From positions 1 to 17,377 of the forward strand of contig CAZDSS010000056.1 of the NCBI GenBank assembly GCA_964508185.1: a stretch of 17,377 nucleotides of DNA, in the 5' to 3' direction. Every line of letters starts with the position of its first letter. The stretch's first letter is position 1. Below the pieces are notes generated by a model. It saw only the letters and a program-made list of their open reading frames with translations, was not told the DNA's origin and made no database searches. Below, piece by piece: positions 7,439 to 15,165 of the stretch. A program made the translations under genes and the position numbers. Origin of the DNA: CAZDSS01 sp964508185 (GTDB taxonomy: Bacteria; Pseudomonadota; Alphaproteobacteria; Sphingomonadales; Govanellaceae).

Positions 7439-8200
7439 ATGGGAAAGCTTGAAGGACGGACGGCGCTCGTTACCGGCGCATCCCGCGGCATCGGCCGCGC
7501 CATCGCGCTCCGCCTCGCGGAGGAGGGGGCGCTGGTCGCCGTCCATTACGGCCGGCAGGAGGCCGCGGCACGGGAAGTGGTGGCGGAGATCGAGGCCAGG
7601 GGCGGCGCGGCCTTCCTGCTCGGCGCGGATCTTCGGGACCTTGCCGCGGTCGCCGCCATGTTCGACGATCTCGACCGGGCGCTCGCCGCCCGCGGCGCGG
7701 ACAGGCTCCATATCCTCGTGAACAATGCGGGGATCGGCGGCATCGGCAGCATCCTGGAGACGGACGAGGCGCTGTTCGACGATCTTTTCGCCGTCAATGT
7801 GAAGGGTCTTTTCTTCGTGACCAAACATGCCCTGCCGCGCCTTGCGGACGGCGGGCGGATCATCAATCTCTCGTCCATGGTGAGCAAGAACGCCTATCCG
7901 GGCTTCATCGCCTATGCGGCGACCAAGGCGGCGGTCGATTCCCTCACCCTGTCGCTTGCGGCGGAGCTCGGGCCGCGGGGGATCACGGTCAATGCGGTGG
8001 CGCCGGGGGCGACGGCGACCGATTTCATCGGGCCTCTCGTCGAGAACCGCGAATTCATGGCGGCGCTTGAGGCGGGCACCGCCCTTCGCCGCATCGGCAC
8101 GGCGGAGGATATCGCCGACGTCGTCGCCTTCCTCGTCTCCCACGACGGCCGCTGGATCACGGGCGAGCGCGTGCGGGCGAGCGGCGGCATGCATCTTTGA
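7439..8200 (+). CDS. Short-chain dehydrogenase/reductase (FabG-like SDR)
   Basis: This is a 253-residue classical SDR oxidoreductase, cytoplasmic and NAD(P)-dependent. The cofactor loop TGASRGIG is at 12-19, NNAG at 95-98, catalytic Ser146, Tyr159 and Lys163 (YAATK), and the PG motif at 189-190. The open frame extends back to 7304, but the ATG at 7439 is chosen because AGGAGG (7424-7429) lies ten bases upstream and the protein then begins at the normal SDR N-terminus. His36-Tyr37 follow the second strand with no acidic residue there, which leans towards NADPH. Substrate cannot be deduced. It is transcribed alone and converges on the BI-1 gene across a terminator hairpin. Confidence 0.93.
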   Translation: MGKLEGRTALVTGASRGIGRAIALRLAEEGALVAVHYGRQEAAAREVVAEIEARGGAAFLLGADLRDLAAVAAMFDDLDRALAARGADRLHILVNNAGIGGIGSILETDEALFDDLFAVNVKGLFFVTKHALPRLADGGRIINLSSMVSKNAYPGFIAYAATKAAVDSLTLSLAAELGPRGITVNAVAPGATATDFIGPLVENREFMAALEAGTALRRIGTAEDIADVVAFLVSHDGRWITGERVRASGGMHL

Positions 8201-8220
8201 TCCGCTTGTGCGCAAAAGAA

Positions 8221-8247
8221 AAGCCCCGGCGGGATCCGCCGGGGCTT
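8221..8247. terminator. Bidirectional intrinsic terminator between SDR and BI-1 genes
   Basis: A perfect 12-bp stem (8221-8232 with 8236-8247) encloses a 3-base loop (GAT). On the minus strand the hairpin is followed by TTCTTTTGC, a reasonable U-rich tail, so it best terminates the BI-1 transcript. On the plus strand the tail is weaker (CGTGCTTG). It lies between two convergent genes and contains no coding sequence. Confidence 0.88.
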
Positions 8248-8278
8248 CGTGCTTGTGAGGGCGTCGGGGCGTCAGCGA

Positions 8279-8998
8279 TCAGCGCCGCTCGCCCAGGAAC
8301 TGCAGCAGGAACAGGAAGAGGTTCAGGAAGTCGAGATAGAGGCGGAGCGCCCCCATGACCGACTTCCTGGCCGCCGCTTCGCTGCTGTCGCTCGCAAGGT
8401 AGAGTTCCTTGATGTTCTGGGTGTCGTAGGCGGTGAGCCCCGCGAAGATCAGCACGCCCGCGGCCGAGATCACGAACTGGAGCCCCGTCGACTGCAGGAA
8501 CAGGTTCACCAGGCTCGCGACGATGAGGCCGATCAGGCCCATCACCAGGAAGGTGCCGAAGCCCGAAAGGTTGCGCTTCGTCGTATAGCCGTAGAGGCTG
8601 AGGCCGCCGAAGGCCGCCGCGGTGATGAAGAAGACGCGGGCGATGCTTGTGCCCGTGAAGGCCACGAAGATCGAGGCCAGCGAAAGCCCCATGAGGCCCG
8701 CATAGATCCAGAAGATCGTCTGGGCGGTGCTTGCCTTCATGCGATGGATGCCTGCGCTCAGGGCGAAGACGAGCCCGAGCGGCGCCAGCACCACCACCCA
8801 GAAGAGCGGCGTCCCGAAGATCGCCTGCATCATGGCCGGGCTGTGGGCGGTGGCATAGGCGACCATGCCGGTCAGCAGCATGGCTGAGGCCATGTAGTTG
8901 TAGACCTTGAGCATGTAGGCGCGGAGGCCTGCGTCCACGGCGACGCCGACGCCGGCGCCCGTCATGCTTCCAGTGCGGGTGCGAAGTGGTTCTGCCAT
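8279..8998 (-). CDS. Bax inhibitor-1 (BI-1)/YccA family membrane protein
   Basis: This 239-residue protein has about seven transmembrane helices, typical of the BI-1/TMBIM family. Asp192 (TAYDTQNIKELY) and Asp223 (RLYLDFLNLFLF) occupy the places of the two aspartates forming the pH-sensing pair in the Bacillus YetJ structure, by my alignment from memory. YetJ is a calcium leak channel and E. coli YccA modulates FtsH; which role applies here is not shown. The frame is open up to 9067, but the ATG at 8998 (MAEPLRTRTG) is preceded by GAGGAAAT at proper spacing and matches the family N-terminus. Downstream is a strong terminator; upstream is a good promoter candidate. Confidence 0.94.
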   Translation of the reverse strand: MAEPLRTRTGSMTGAGVGVAVDAGLRAYMLKVYNYMASAMLLTGMVAYATAHSPAMMQAIFGTPLFWVVVLAPLGLVFALSAGIHRMKASTAQTIFWIYAGLMGLSLASIFVAFTGTSIARVFFITAAAFGGLSLYGYTTKRNLSGFGTFLVMGLIGLIVASLVNLFLQSTGLQFVISAAGVLIFAGLTAYDTQNIKELYLASDSSEAAARKSVMGALRLYLDFLNLFLFLLQFLGERR

Positions 8999-9052
8999 CG
9001 CGACTATTTCCTCGTATCTACCGGGCGGCAAACGCCCCTGGGTCATGGCAAC

Positions 9053-9081
9053 ATATTGGCAGTCCAAGGCTTTATTTCAAG
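9053..9081 (-). promoter_or_regulatory. Candidate promoter of the BI-1 gene, heat-shock-like
   Basis: On the minus strand CTTGAAA (9081-9075), 15 bases, then CCAATAT (9059-9053). This resembles sigma-32 promoters (CTTGAAA and CCCCATNT). It can also be read as a sigma-70 promoter (TTGAAA, 16 bases, CAATAT). The surrounding sequence is unusually AT-rich for this window. It predicts a 5' leader of about 45-50 bases before the BI-1 ATG at 8998. Confidence 0.5.
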
Positions 9082-9119
9082 TAAAACCGGGACTTTCACG
9101 ACGAATTTATGAGGCGCGC

Positions 9120-11690
9120 TCACTGCGCAAAGGCGCGGAGGGCCGCCGCAGGACGGGCGGACAGGGCCCGGTAGGTCCCGGCGAGTCCGAGCACGATCGC
9201 AAGCAGCATGCTGGCGGCGATGGTCGCCGCCACCGCCCCGGGAAGGAAGATCCATTCAAGATCCATGAGCTCGGCGGCGACGAGATAGGCGGCCCCGGTC
9301 CCGAGGAGCGCGGCGACGAGCCCCGTGACGACGCCGAGGCAGAGATATTCGATCACCAGCATCATGAGGATGGTGCGCCGTGTGCCGCCCAGCACCTTGA
9401 GCAGCACGGCGTCATAGATCCGCTCCCGCGCGCCTGCGGCCGCAGCGCCCGCGAGCACCAGGGCGCCCGCGAGGATCGTCACCATGGCGGCGGCCCGGAT
9501 CGCCGTTCCCATCTGGCCGACGATGCGGCCGATCTCGCCCAGCACTTCCTTCATGCGCACGGCGGAGACGTTGGGGAAGCGGTCGGTGAGCAGGCGGTAG
9601 GCCTCGGCCTCCGCCGCGGGCGTCGCATGGAGGGTCGCGAGATAGGCGAAGGGCGCGGCGGCGAGGGTCGCGGGGTCGAAGACGATGGCGAAATTGATGC
9701 CCATGCTGCCCCAGTCGATCTCGCGCAGGCTCGCGATCTCGGCCTCGATCTGGCGTCCGAGGACGGTGATGGTCATGCGGTCGCCGATCCCGATGCCGAG
9801 GCCGCGGGCAAGCTCCGCATCGAAGGAGATCTGGGGCGGTCCGGCATAGCCCGGCTCCCACCATGCGCCCGCGACCAGGCGATTGTCGGCGGGAAGTTGG
9901 TCGCTGAAGGTCAGGCCGCGGTCGCCGCGCAACACCCAGCGGCTGTCGGGATCGGCCTCGACCGCGTTCGCCGCGACGCCATTGATGGCGACGATCTGGC
10001 CGCGGAGGTAAGGGACCGCCGTGACATTGCCGACGCCGGTGATGGTCTGGGCGGTGGCGGTGAAGTCCTCGATCTGGTCGCGCTGCAGGTCGAGGAAGAA
10101 GAAGGCGGGCGCCTCCTCCGGCAGATTGCGGTCGATCTGGTGGCGGAGATTGCCTTCGACGAGGGCGAGGGTCGCGAAAAGGGTGAGGCCGAGGCCGAGG
10201 GCGATCACCGTGCCGACGGTCGGCGCGCCCGGCCGGTGCAGATTGGCGATCGCAAGGCGCAGCAGCATGCGCCGGGGCCGGGGCAGGCGGGAGGCCAGGT
10301 CGCGGATCAGAAGCCCCGTCGCAAGAAGAAGCCCGAGGACGAGGGCGACGCCAAGCTCGACCGAGAGCACGAACCGCGTCTCCTCCGACCCCACGAGGGG
10401 CAGGGCGAGGAATGCGACGATGAGCGCGCCGAGAAGCATGTAGTCCCGCGGCGACAGGGGGCGTCTCGGCCGCGCCACGAGGCGACGGAAGAGCGCCGCC
10501 GCCTTAACCCTCCGCGCACGGACGAGGGGCGGCAGCGCGAAGATGAGGACGGCGAGCAGGCCGAACAGCGCCGCCTTGAGCAGCGACAGCGGATAGATCC
10601 CGCCCCGGGGTGGAACGGGGAGCTGCTCCGCAAGGTAGGACGCCGCGAATCCGGGCAAGGACGCGCCCAGGATCAGCCCGATCGCGATGGCGATTACCGC
10701 CATCAGCAGGATCTGCAAGAGAAAGATGCGCGCGATGGTGCCGCTCGATGCTCCCAGCACCTTGAGGCTCGCGATCTCGTCGGTGCGGCTTTCGAGATAT
10801 TCCCGCACCGCGCCGCCGACGCCGATTCCGCCGACCACGAGCGTCGTAAGCCCCACGAGGGTGAGGAACAGCCCCACCCGCTCGGCGAAATCGCGAAGGC
10901 GCGGCGCGCCGGATTCACGGTCGCGGATGCGCCAGGCGGCGTCGGGAAAGCGTTCTTCCAGCGTCTCGTGGAAGGCGGCGAGGTCGGCATCCGGCGGCAG
11001 CTTGATGCGATAGCTCACGTAATTGATGCTGCCCTCGCGCAACAGGCCGCTGTCCTCCAGCGCATGGGTCGAGACCATGAGACGCGGGGCAAGCTCCAGC
11101 CCCTCGTTGGCGCGGTCGGGCTCGCGGAGAAGGATGGCGCGGACCACGAGCTCGCTGTCCCCAAGCCGGATGCGGTCGCCGAGGCCGAGGTCCAGCCGCT
11201 CGGCAAGCTCCGGCGCGACCGCCGCGCCGAACGCGACGCCGTCTGCGGCAAGCGCCGCGGCCAAGTCGCGCTCGCCCTGAAGCTCCACCGCCCCGTAAAG
11301 GGGGTAGAGATCGTCCACCGCCTTCACCTCGGCAAGGCTTCGCCGATCGTTCCCCAGGTGACGCACCATGGCGCGGAGGCTGCGGGTGGACGACACCACG
11401 CCCGCATCGGCAAGGAACGCCATCTCCTCGTCGGTCGCCCGGCGCTGGGTGAGGCGGAGCTCAAGGTCGCCGCCGAGAAGGCTCTGCCCCTCGGCCTTGA
11501 GGCCCGCCTCGATGGCATCCGTCAGCGATCCGACGCCGGCGATCGCGGCAACCCCCAGCACCAGGCAGGCGATGAAGATGCCGAAATGCCTGATGCCGCC
11601 ACGAAGCCCCCGGCGCGCCATGCGCCAGGCGACGCCAAGATCGGGATCCGGGGATGGGGCGCGGTCGGTCATGCGGCGGTTTCCCGTCAC
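9120..11690 (-). CDS. ybbP: ABC transporter permease, FtsX-like (YbbP family)
   Basis: This 856-residue inner-membrane protein has YbbP architecture: TM1 at about 33-57 and a periplasmic MacB-type core domain. A first FtsX-like domain follows at about 265-390 (EIASLKVLGASSGTIARIF), then a central helix cluster at about 415-512. A second periplasmic region precedes the second FtsX-like domain at about 720-850 (LKVLGGTRRTILMM). About ten helices are predicted. It pairs with the adjacent ATPase, whose TGA overlaps the GTG start at 11690 (GTGA). An ATG at 11672 (MTDRAPS) is a plausible alternative. The locus next to tesA matches the E. coli ybbA-ybbP/tesA arrangement. The substrate is unknown; a lipid or envelope role is an inference from the neighbour. 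Confidence 0.93.
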   Translation of the reverse strand: MTGNRRMTDRAPSPDPDLGVAWRMARRGLRGGIRHFGIFIACLVLGVAAIAGVGSLTDAIEAGLKAEGQSLLGGDLELRLTQRRATDEEMAFLADAGVVSSTRSLRAMVRHLGNDRRSLAEVKAVDDLYPLYGAVELQGERDLAAALAADGVAFGAAVAPELAERLDLGLGDRIRLGDSELVVRAILLREPDRANEGLELAPRLMVSTHALEDSGLLREGSINYVSYRIKLPPDADLAAFHETLEERFPDAAWRIRDRESGAPRLRDFAERVGLFLTLVGLTTLVVGGIGVGGAVREYLESRTDEIASLKVLGASSGTIARIFLLQILLMAVIAIAIGLILGASLPGFAASYLAEQLPVPPRGGIYPLSLLKAALFGLLAVLIFALPPLVRARRVKAAALFRRLVARPRRPLSPRDYMLLGALIVAFLALPLVGSEETRFVLSVELGVALVLGLLLATGLLIRDLASRLPRPRRMLLRLAIANLHRPGAPTVGTVIALGLGLTLFATLALVEGNLRHQIDRNLPEEAPAFFFLDLQRDQIEDFTATAQTITGVGNVTAVPYLRGQIVAINGVAANAVEADPDSRWVLRGDRGLTFSDQLPADNRLVAGAWWEPGYAGPPQISFDAELARGLGIGIGDRMTITVLGRQIEAEIASLREIDWGSMGINFAIVFDPATLAAAPFAYLATLHATPAAEAEAYRLLTDRFPNVSAVRMKEVLGEIGRIVGQMGTAIRAAAMVTILAGALVLAGAAAAGARERIYDAVLLKVLGGTRRTILMMLVIEYLCLGVVTGLVAALLGTGAAYLVAAELMDLEWIFLPGAVAATIAASMLLAIVLGLAGTYRALSARPAAALRAFAQ

Positions 11691-12424
11691 TGGCCGCGCT
11701 CGGATGCCGGCGCCACCTCGTGCAGCCGGTCGCGGCGGCCGAGGCTCTGGCGCGCGATGCGGCCGTCGGCCATTTCGAAGATCATGTCCGAGCGGGAGGC
11801 GAGGCTCGCGTCATGGGTGATGAGCATCATGGTCATGCCGCGCTCGCCATGGAGCCGGAACAGAAGGTCGATCACCGCCGCGCCCGTGGCGCTGTCCAGA
11901 TTCCCCGTGGGCTCGTCGGCGAACAGGATCTTCGGCCCCGGGGCGAGCGCGCGGGCGATGGCGACGCGCTGCTGCTCGCCGCCCGAAAGCTCCGCCGGAT
12001 AGTGGTTGAGGCGGTGCGAGAGGCCGACCGCGGCGAGCTCGTCGGCGGCGCGGGCGAAGGCGCGGGACATGCCGGCAAGCTCCAGCGGGATCGCCACGTT
12101 CTCGAGCGCCGTCATGGTGGGGATCAGATGGAAGGACTGCAGCACGATGCCGATGCGCCCGCGCCGGAAGCGGGCGAGCGCGTCCTCGTCGAGGGTCGCA
12201 AGATCGGTGCCGTCCACCAGCACGGTGCCCGCGGTCGCGCCCTCGAGCCCGCTCAGGACCGCCATCAGGCTGGACTTGCCCGAGCCCGACGGGCCGACGA
12301 TGGCGGCCGCGGCGCCGCCAGGCACGGAAAGATCGATGCCGCGCAGGATCGGCACCGCGCCTGCGGCGCTGCGAAGCGTCAGGGTGAGCGCGCTGGTCTT
12401 GATGATGGGCTGGGCCGTGATCAT
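11687..12424 (-). CDS. ybbA: ABC transporter ATP-binding protein (YbbA/LolD-like)
   Basis: This 245-residue cytoplasmic ATPase drives the adjacent FtsX-like permease. The Walker A motif GPSGSGKS is at 44-51, the Q-loop Gln at 96, signature LSGGEQQ at 146-152, Walker B ILFADEP at 166-172 with catalytic Glu171, and the H-loop His at 204. The sequence is of the LolD/MacB subgroup (PTMTALENVAIPLELAG, TGNLDS). The frame stays open to 12547, but the ATG at 12424 gives the normal N-terminus; the extension would run almost into the divergent tesA gene and lacks family similarity. The ribosome site is modest (AAGGAA, about 15 bases upstream). It overlaps the permease by four bases. Confidence 0.95.
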   Translation of the reverse strand: MITAQPIIKTSALTLTLRSAAGAVPILRGIDLSVPGGAAAAIVGPSGSGKSSLMAVLSGLEGATAGTVLVDGTDLATLDEDALARFRRGRIGIVLQSFHLIPTMTALENVAIPLELAGMSRAFARAADELAAVGLSHRLNHYPAELSGGEQQRVAIARALAPGPKILFADEPTGNLDSATGAAVIDLLFRLHGERGMTMMLITHDASLASRSDMIFEMADGRIARQSLGRRDRLHEVAPASERGQ

Positions 12425-12482
12425 GTCCGGGGAGCTGCTTTCCTTGCGGGATCTTGCATGGAACCCTGGGCGACACGGGATC

Positions 12483-12511
12483 GAGACACCCATTGTCCTG
12501 CAGGTTAGGAT
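12483..12511 (+). promoter_or_regulatory. Candidate tesA promoter
   Basis: GAGACA (12483-12488) and TAGGAT (12506-12511) are separated by 17 bases, each matching the sigma-70 consensus at four of six positions. They lie 48 bases upstream of the tesA start. The -10 box overlaps the palindrome AGGATATCCT (12507-12516), and CCTGCAGG (12497-12504) lies in the spacer. Confidence 0.35.
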
Positions 12512-12558
12512 ATCCTCGATGCGCCGTGACGCAATCCCAACCCTCATGAAGAGTGAGG

Positions 12559-13218
12559 ATGATGCCGAAGTTCCTCTGCCGCGCCCTTGTTTTCGTGATA
12601 CTTGCCGCAGTTTCCGCTGCCGTTTCCGCCGCCGGGCATGACGCCGAAAAGGTCGTCGTCATGTTCGGCGACAGCCTGACCGCGGGCTACGGACTGCCCG
12701 CGACCGATTCCGTGCCCGCCCGGCTGGAGGAGGAATTGCGCGCGATGGGCGTCGCCGCGAAGGTCGTCAATGCCGGGGTGTCGGGCGATACCACGACCGG
12801 CGGGCGGGCGCGGCTTGAATGGGTGCTGGCGGGCGCGGCCGACGGCAGGCCCGATCTCGTGATCCTGGAACTCGGCGCCAACGACGCGCTGCGGGGCCTC
12901 GATCCCAAGGTTACCCGCGACAATCTCGATGCCATGCTGCGTCATCTCGCATCCCGCAACATCCCCGTCCTGCTGTCCGGCATGTATGCGCCGCCGAACA
13001 TGGGCGCGGAATATGGCGACGCGTTCAACCGCATCTATCCGGAGCTTGCGGAAGAACACAGCGTCGCCTTCGATCCCTTCTTCCTTGAAGGCGTCGCGGC
13101 CCGGCCGGAGCTCAACCAGGCCGACGGCATGCATCCCAATGCGGAGGGCGCGGCCCTCGTGGCAAAGCGCCTCGCGCCCGTGATTGCCGATCTGCTGCGG
13201 GAGGGCGCGCCCAGATGA
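12559..13218 (+). CDS. tesA: GDSL-family arylesterase/lysophospholipase/thioesterase I (TesA)
   Basis: This SGNH hydrolase of about 219 residues has an N-terminal signal peptide (hydrophobic VFVILAAVSAAVSA), so it is expected in the periplasm. The four conserved blocks are visible: FGDSLTAGYGL with the nucleophile Ser, the Gly block VNAGVSGDTT, GANDAL with Asn, and DGMHPN with catalytic Asp and His. E. coli TesA hydrolyses acyl-CoA, lysophospholipids and aryl esters; activity here is inferred from family. Start candidates are GTG 12553, ATG 12559 and ATG 12562. AAGAG at 12549-12553 favours one of the two ATGs. It is divergent from ybbA and overlaps thpR by ATGA. Confidence 0.94.
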   Translation: MMPKFLCRALVFVILAAVSAAVSAAGHDAEKVVVMFGDSLTAGYGLPATDSVPARLEEELRAMGVAAKVVNAGVSGDTTTGGRARLEWVLAGAADGRPDLVILELGANDALRGLDPKVTRDNLDAMLRHLASRNIPVLLSGMYAPPNMGAEYGDAFNRIYPELAEEHSVAFDPFFLEGVAARPELNQADGMHPNAEGAALVAKRLAPVIADLLREGAPR

Positions 13219-13775
13219 TCCGTCTTTTCGTCGGCCTGCCGTTGCCGGAGGATGTCCGGCGCTATCTCCTGTCGCTCCATATGGGGGTGCGGTTCGCGCG
13301 CTGGCAGCGGGACGACCAGCTGCATCTCACCCTGAAATTCGTGGGCGAGGTGCCGGAAAGCACCGCCCGCGATCTCGATGAAAATCTGGCGCAGATCCGC
13401 ATGACGCCCTTCACCCTCAGCCTCGAAGGCGCCGGCATCTTCGGCGACATGCGGCGGCCGCGCGTCCTGTGGGCCGGCGTCACGCCGCAGGGGGAGGTGA
13501 CGCGCCTTCGCGACAAGGTGGAGATGGCGGCGCTCCGGGCCGGAATACCGCTCGAACAGCGGAAATACGTCCCCCACGTGACGCTCGCCCGGTTCTCCGG
13601 CGAGCGGCAGGCGGAAAGCGGGCTTGCGGCCTTTCTCGAGGCCCGGGGCGATCTCCGGACGCCGCCCTTTCTGGTCAGGGAATTCGCCCTGTTCTCGAGC
13701 CATCTCTCAAGCTCCGGCTCCATCTACCGGGTGGAGGCGCGCTATCCCCTGGATGGCGAGGACTGGTCGGACTGA
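13215..13775 (+). CDS. thpR: RNA 2',3'-cyclic phosphodiesterase (2'-5' RNA ligase family)
   Basis: This 186-residue member of the 2H phosphoesterase family has both catalytic HxTx motifs, His37-Leu-Thr39 (HLTLKFVGE) and His121-Val-Thr123 (HVTLARF). ThpR enzymes open 2',3'-cyclic phosphate RNA ends and catalyse reversible 2'-5' ligation in vitro. The ATG overlaps the tesA stop (ATGA), so the two are probably co-translated although their functions are not obviously linked. Only three bases separate its stop from the stop of the convergent phosphatase gene. Length is typical. Confidence 0.95.
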   Translation: MIRLFVGLPLPEDVRRYLLSLHMGVRFARWQRDDQLHLTLKFVGEVPESTARDLDENLAQIRMTPFTLSLEGAGIFGDMRRPRVLWAGVTPQGEVTRLRDKVEMAALRAGIPLEQRKYVPHVTLARFSGERQAESGLAAFLEARGDLRTPPFLVREFALFSSHLSSSGSIYRVEARYPLDGEDWSD

Positions 13776-13778
13776 GGC

Positions 13779-13808
13779 TTAAAAGCAGGGCGCCCGGTTC
13801 AGGGCGCC
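13779..13808 (-). terminator. Intrinsic terminator embedded in the 3' end of the phosphatase gene
   Basis: On the minus strand GGCGCCC (13808-13802), a 6-base loop and GGGCGCC (13795-13789) form a perfect 7-bp GC stem. It is followed by CTGCTTTTAA, a short U-rich tail. All of it lies within the last codons (GALNRAPCF-stop) of the phosphatase. On the plus strand the hairpin lacks a U tract. Confidence 0.65.
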
Positions 13809-14288
13809 GCTCTGCTCCAGATGGTCGAGGAAGGCGGAAATGCCGTCGCGGATCGTGAAGAAGATGCGCTCGAACCCGGCCTCGTTCATGGCGAAATAGG
13901 GATCGGGAATCTCGCGGATCCCGGGGCTCCGGGCGAAATCCATCAGAAGATGCAGGCGGTCCTGCCGCTCCTCCGGGCAGACGGCGCGGAGGGCGGCGAG
14001 ATTGTCGCGGTCCATGGCGAGGATGAAATGGAAATGGTCGAAATCCTCGGCCGCCACCTTCCGCGCCCGGAGATCGCGCAGGTCCACCCCGTGGCGGGCG
14101 GCCACCGCCACCGCCCGGGGATCCGGCGGCGCGCCCACATGCCAGCCGCCAGTGCCCGCGGAATCGATCAGGATGCGCCCCCCGCCACCTTCCATGAGGC
14201 CGCGCTGCCGCGCTTCGGTCCGGCAGATCCCCTCGGCCATGGGCGAGCGGCAGATATTGCCAAGGCAGACGAAAAGTACCCGTATCAC
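13779..14288 (-). CDS. Low-molecular-weight protein tyrosine phosphatase
   Basis: This is a 169-residue cytoplasmic phosphatase. The P-loop at the N-terminus is VCLGNICRSP, with nucleophile Cys8 and Arg14 (CX5R), plus the neighbouring Cys13 seen in redox-regulated members. The general acid Asp129 lies in IPDPYF. The start is a GTG at 14288, because the P-loop must be near the N-terminus and no closer ATG exists. No tyrosine kinase or polysaccharide gene is nearby, so the target is unknown. The gene is divergent from cobB (64 bases between starts) and convergent with thpR. Its final codons double as a terminator hairpin. Confidence 0.95.
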   Translation of the reverse strand: MIRVLFVCLGNICRSPMAEGICRTEARQRGLMEGGGGRILIDSAGTGGWHVGAPPDPRAVAVAARHGVDLRDLRARKVAAEDFDHFHFILAMDRDNLAALRAVCPEERQDRLHLLMDFARSPGIREIPDPYFAMNEAGFERIFFTIRDGISAFLDHLEQSGALNRAPCF

Positions 14289-14352
14289 CGCCCTTGTCCC
14301 GTCCTGTCCCTTGAAAATCAGCCGCTTTCCCCGTTGAGGAAATCATCGCCTC

Positions 14353-15165
14353 ATGCGAGCATCGAATATGGAAGAAGCATGTCGCCGGGGCAAGCTGCGG
14401 ATGAATGCGGGTCGATCCCTGAACGGGCCGTTTGAACATATCGTTATCCTGACCGGGGCCGGAATCTCGGCGGAATCCGGTCTTTCCACCTTCCGGGACG
14501 AGGGCGGCATCTGGTCGCAATATGCGATCGAGGAGGTGGCGACCCCCGCCGCCTTCCGCCGCAATCCGGACCTCGTCCATGAATTCTACAACCTGCGCCG
14601 GCGCGCGGCGCGGGACGCCGGGCCCAACGCCGCCCATCTCGCGCTCGCCCGGCTGGAGCGGGAGCATGCAGGGCGGGTCACCATCGTGACCCAGAATGTG
14701 GACGATCTCCATGAACGTGCGGGAAGCCGCAACGTCCTCCACATGCATGGGGAACTGTTCAAGCTGCGCTGCACCGCCTGCGGCGAGGTCTGGGCGGAAG
14801 ACGGGGATGCATTCCCCCATTCGGCCTGCATCGCCTGCGCCGCCGTCGGCACCGTCAGGCCCCATATCGTGTGGTTCGGCGAGGTTCCCCACGGGCTCGA
14901 TGAGATCTTCGCCTTGCTCGAACGCTGCGACCTTTTTCTCTCCATCGGAACGTCGGGTCATGTCTATCCGGCGGCGGGCTTCGTCACCGAGGTGCGGCGC
15001 CACGGCCGCGCCCATACGGTGGAACTCAATCTCGAGCCTTCCCTGGGCGAAAGCCTGTTTGCGGAGCGGATCTACGGCAGGGCGGGCGAGATCGTGCCCC
15101 GCTTCGTCGAACGGCTGCTCGCAGGGGTCGTGCAGAATTCCCTTGAATCCGGGAGGGCGTCGTGA
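14353..15165 (+). CDS. cobB: NAD-dependent protein deacylase, class III sirtuin (CobB)
   Basis: This is a 270-residue Sir2 family enzyme. The NAD site GAGISAESG begins at 35, FRDEGG is at 47-52, the QN of TQNVDD at 114-115, and catalytic His132 in HMHGEL. The structural zinc is bound by Cys140, Cys143, Cys159 and Cys162. Tyr79 and Arg82 (FYNLRRR) form the YxxR motif that lets class III sirtuins (SIRT5, E. coli CobB) remove succinyl and malonyl groups as well as acetyl. The ATG at 14353 has GAGGA twelve bases upstream; ATG 14401 is an alternative giving 254 residues. The stop overlaps the next gene by GTGA. Confidence 0.95.
   Translation: MRASNMEEACRRGKLRMNAGRSLNGPFEHIVILTGAGISAESGLSTFRDEGGIWSQYAIEEVATPAAFRRNPDLVHEFYNLRRRAARDAGPNAAHLALARLEREHAGRVTIVTQNVDDLHERAGSRNVLHMHGELFKLRCTACGEVWAEDGDAFPHSACIACAAVGTVRPHIVWFGEVPHGLDEIFALLERCDLFLSIGTSGHVYPAAGFVTEVRRHGRAHTVELNLEPSLGESLFAERIYGRAGEIVPRFVERLLAGVVQNSLESGRAS

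Noticed and set aside
9021..9038. Small hairpin in the BI-1 leader as an RNA thermometer
   Set aside because: The stem is only about five base pairs and does not include the ribosome site, so temperature-gated translation is not supported.
8964..12002. A 1012-codon open frame on the plus strand
   Set aside because: It lies antisense to the BI-1 start region and the ABC permease/ATPase genes, has a low-complexity Arg/Gly/Glu/Asp-rich composition and no domain, and is the expected shadow of high-GC genes read in reverse.
13675..15015. A 446-codon open frame on the minus strand
   Set aside because: It overlaps cobB antisense and the phosphatase gene out of frame; both real genes have full catalytic motifs.
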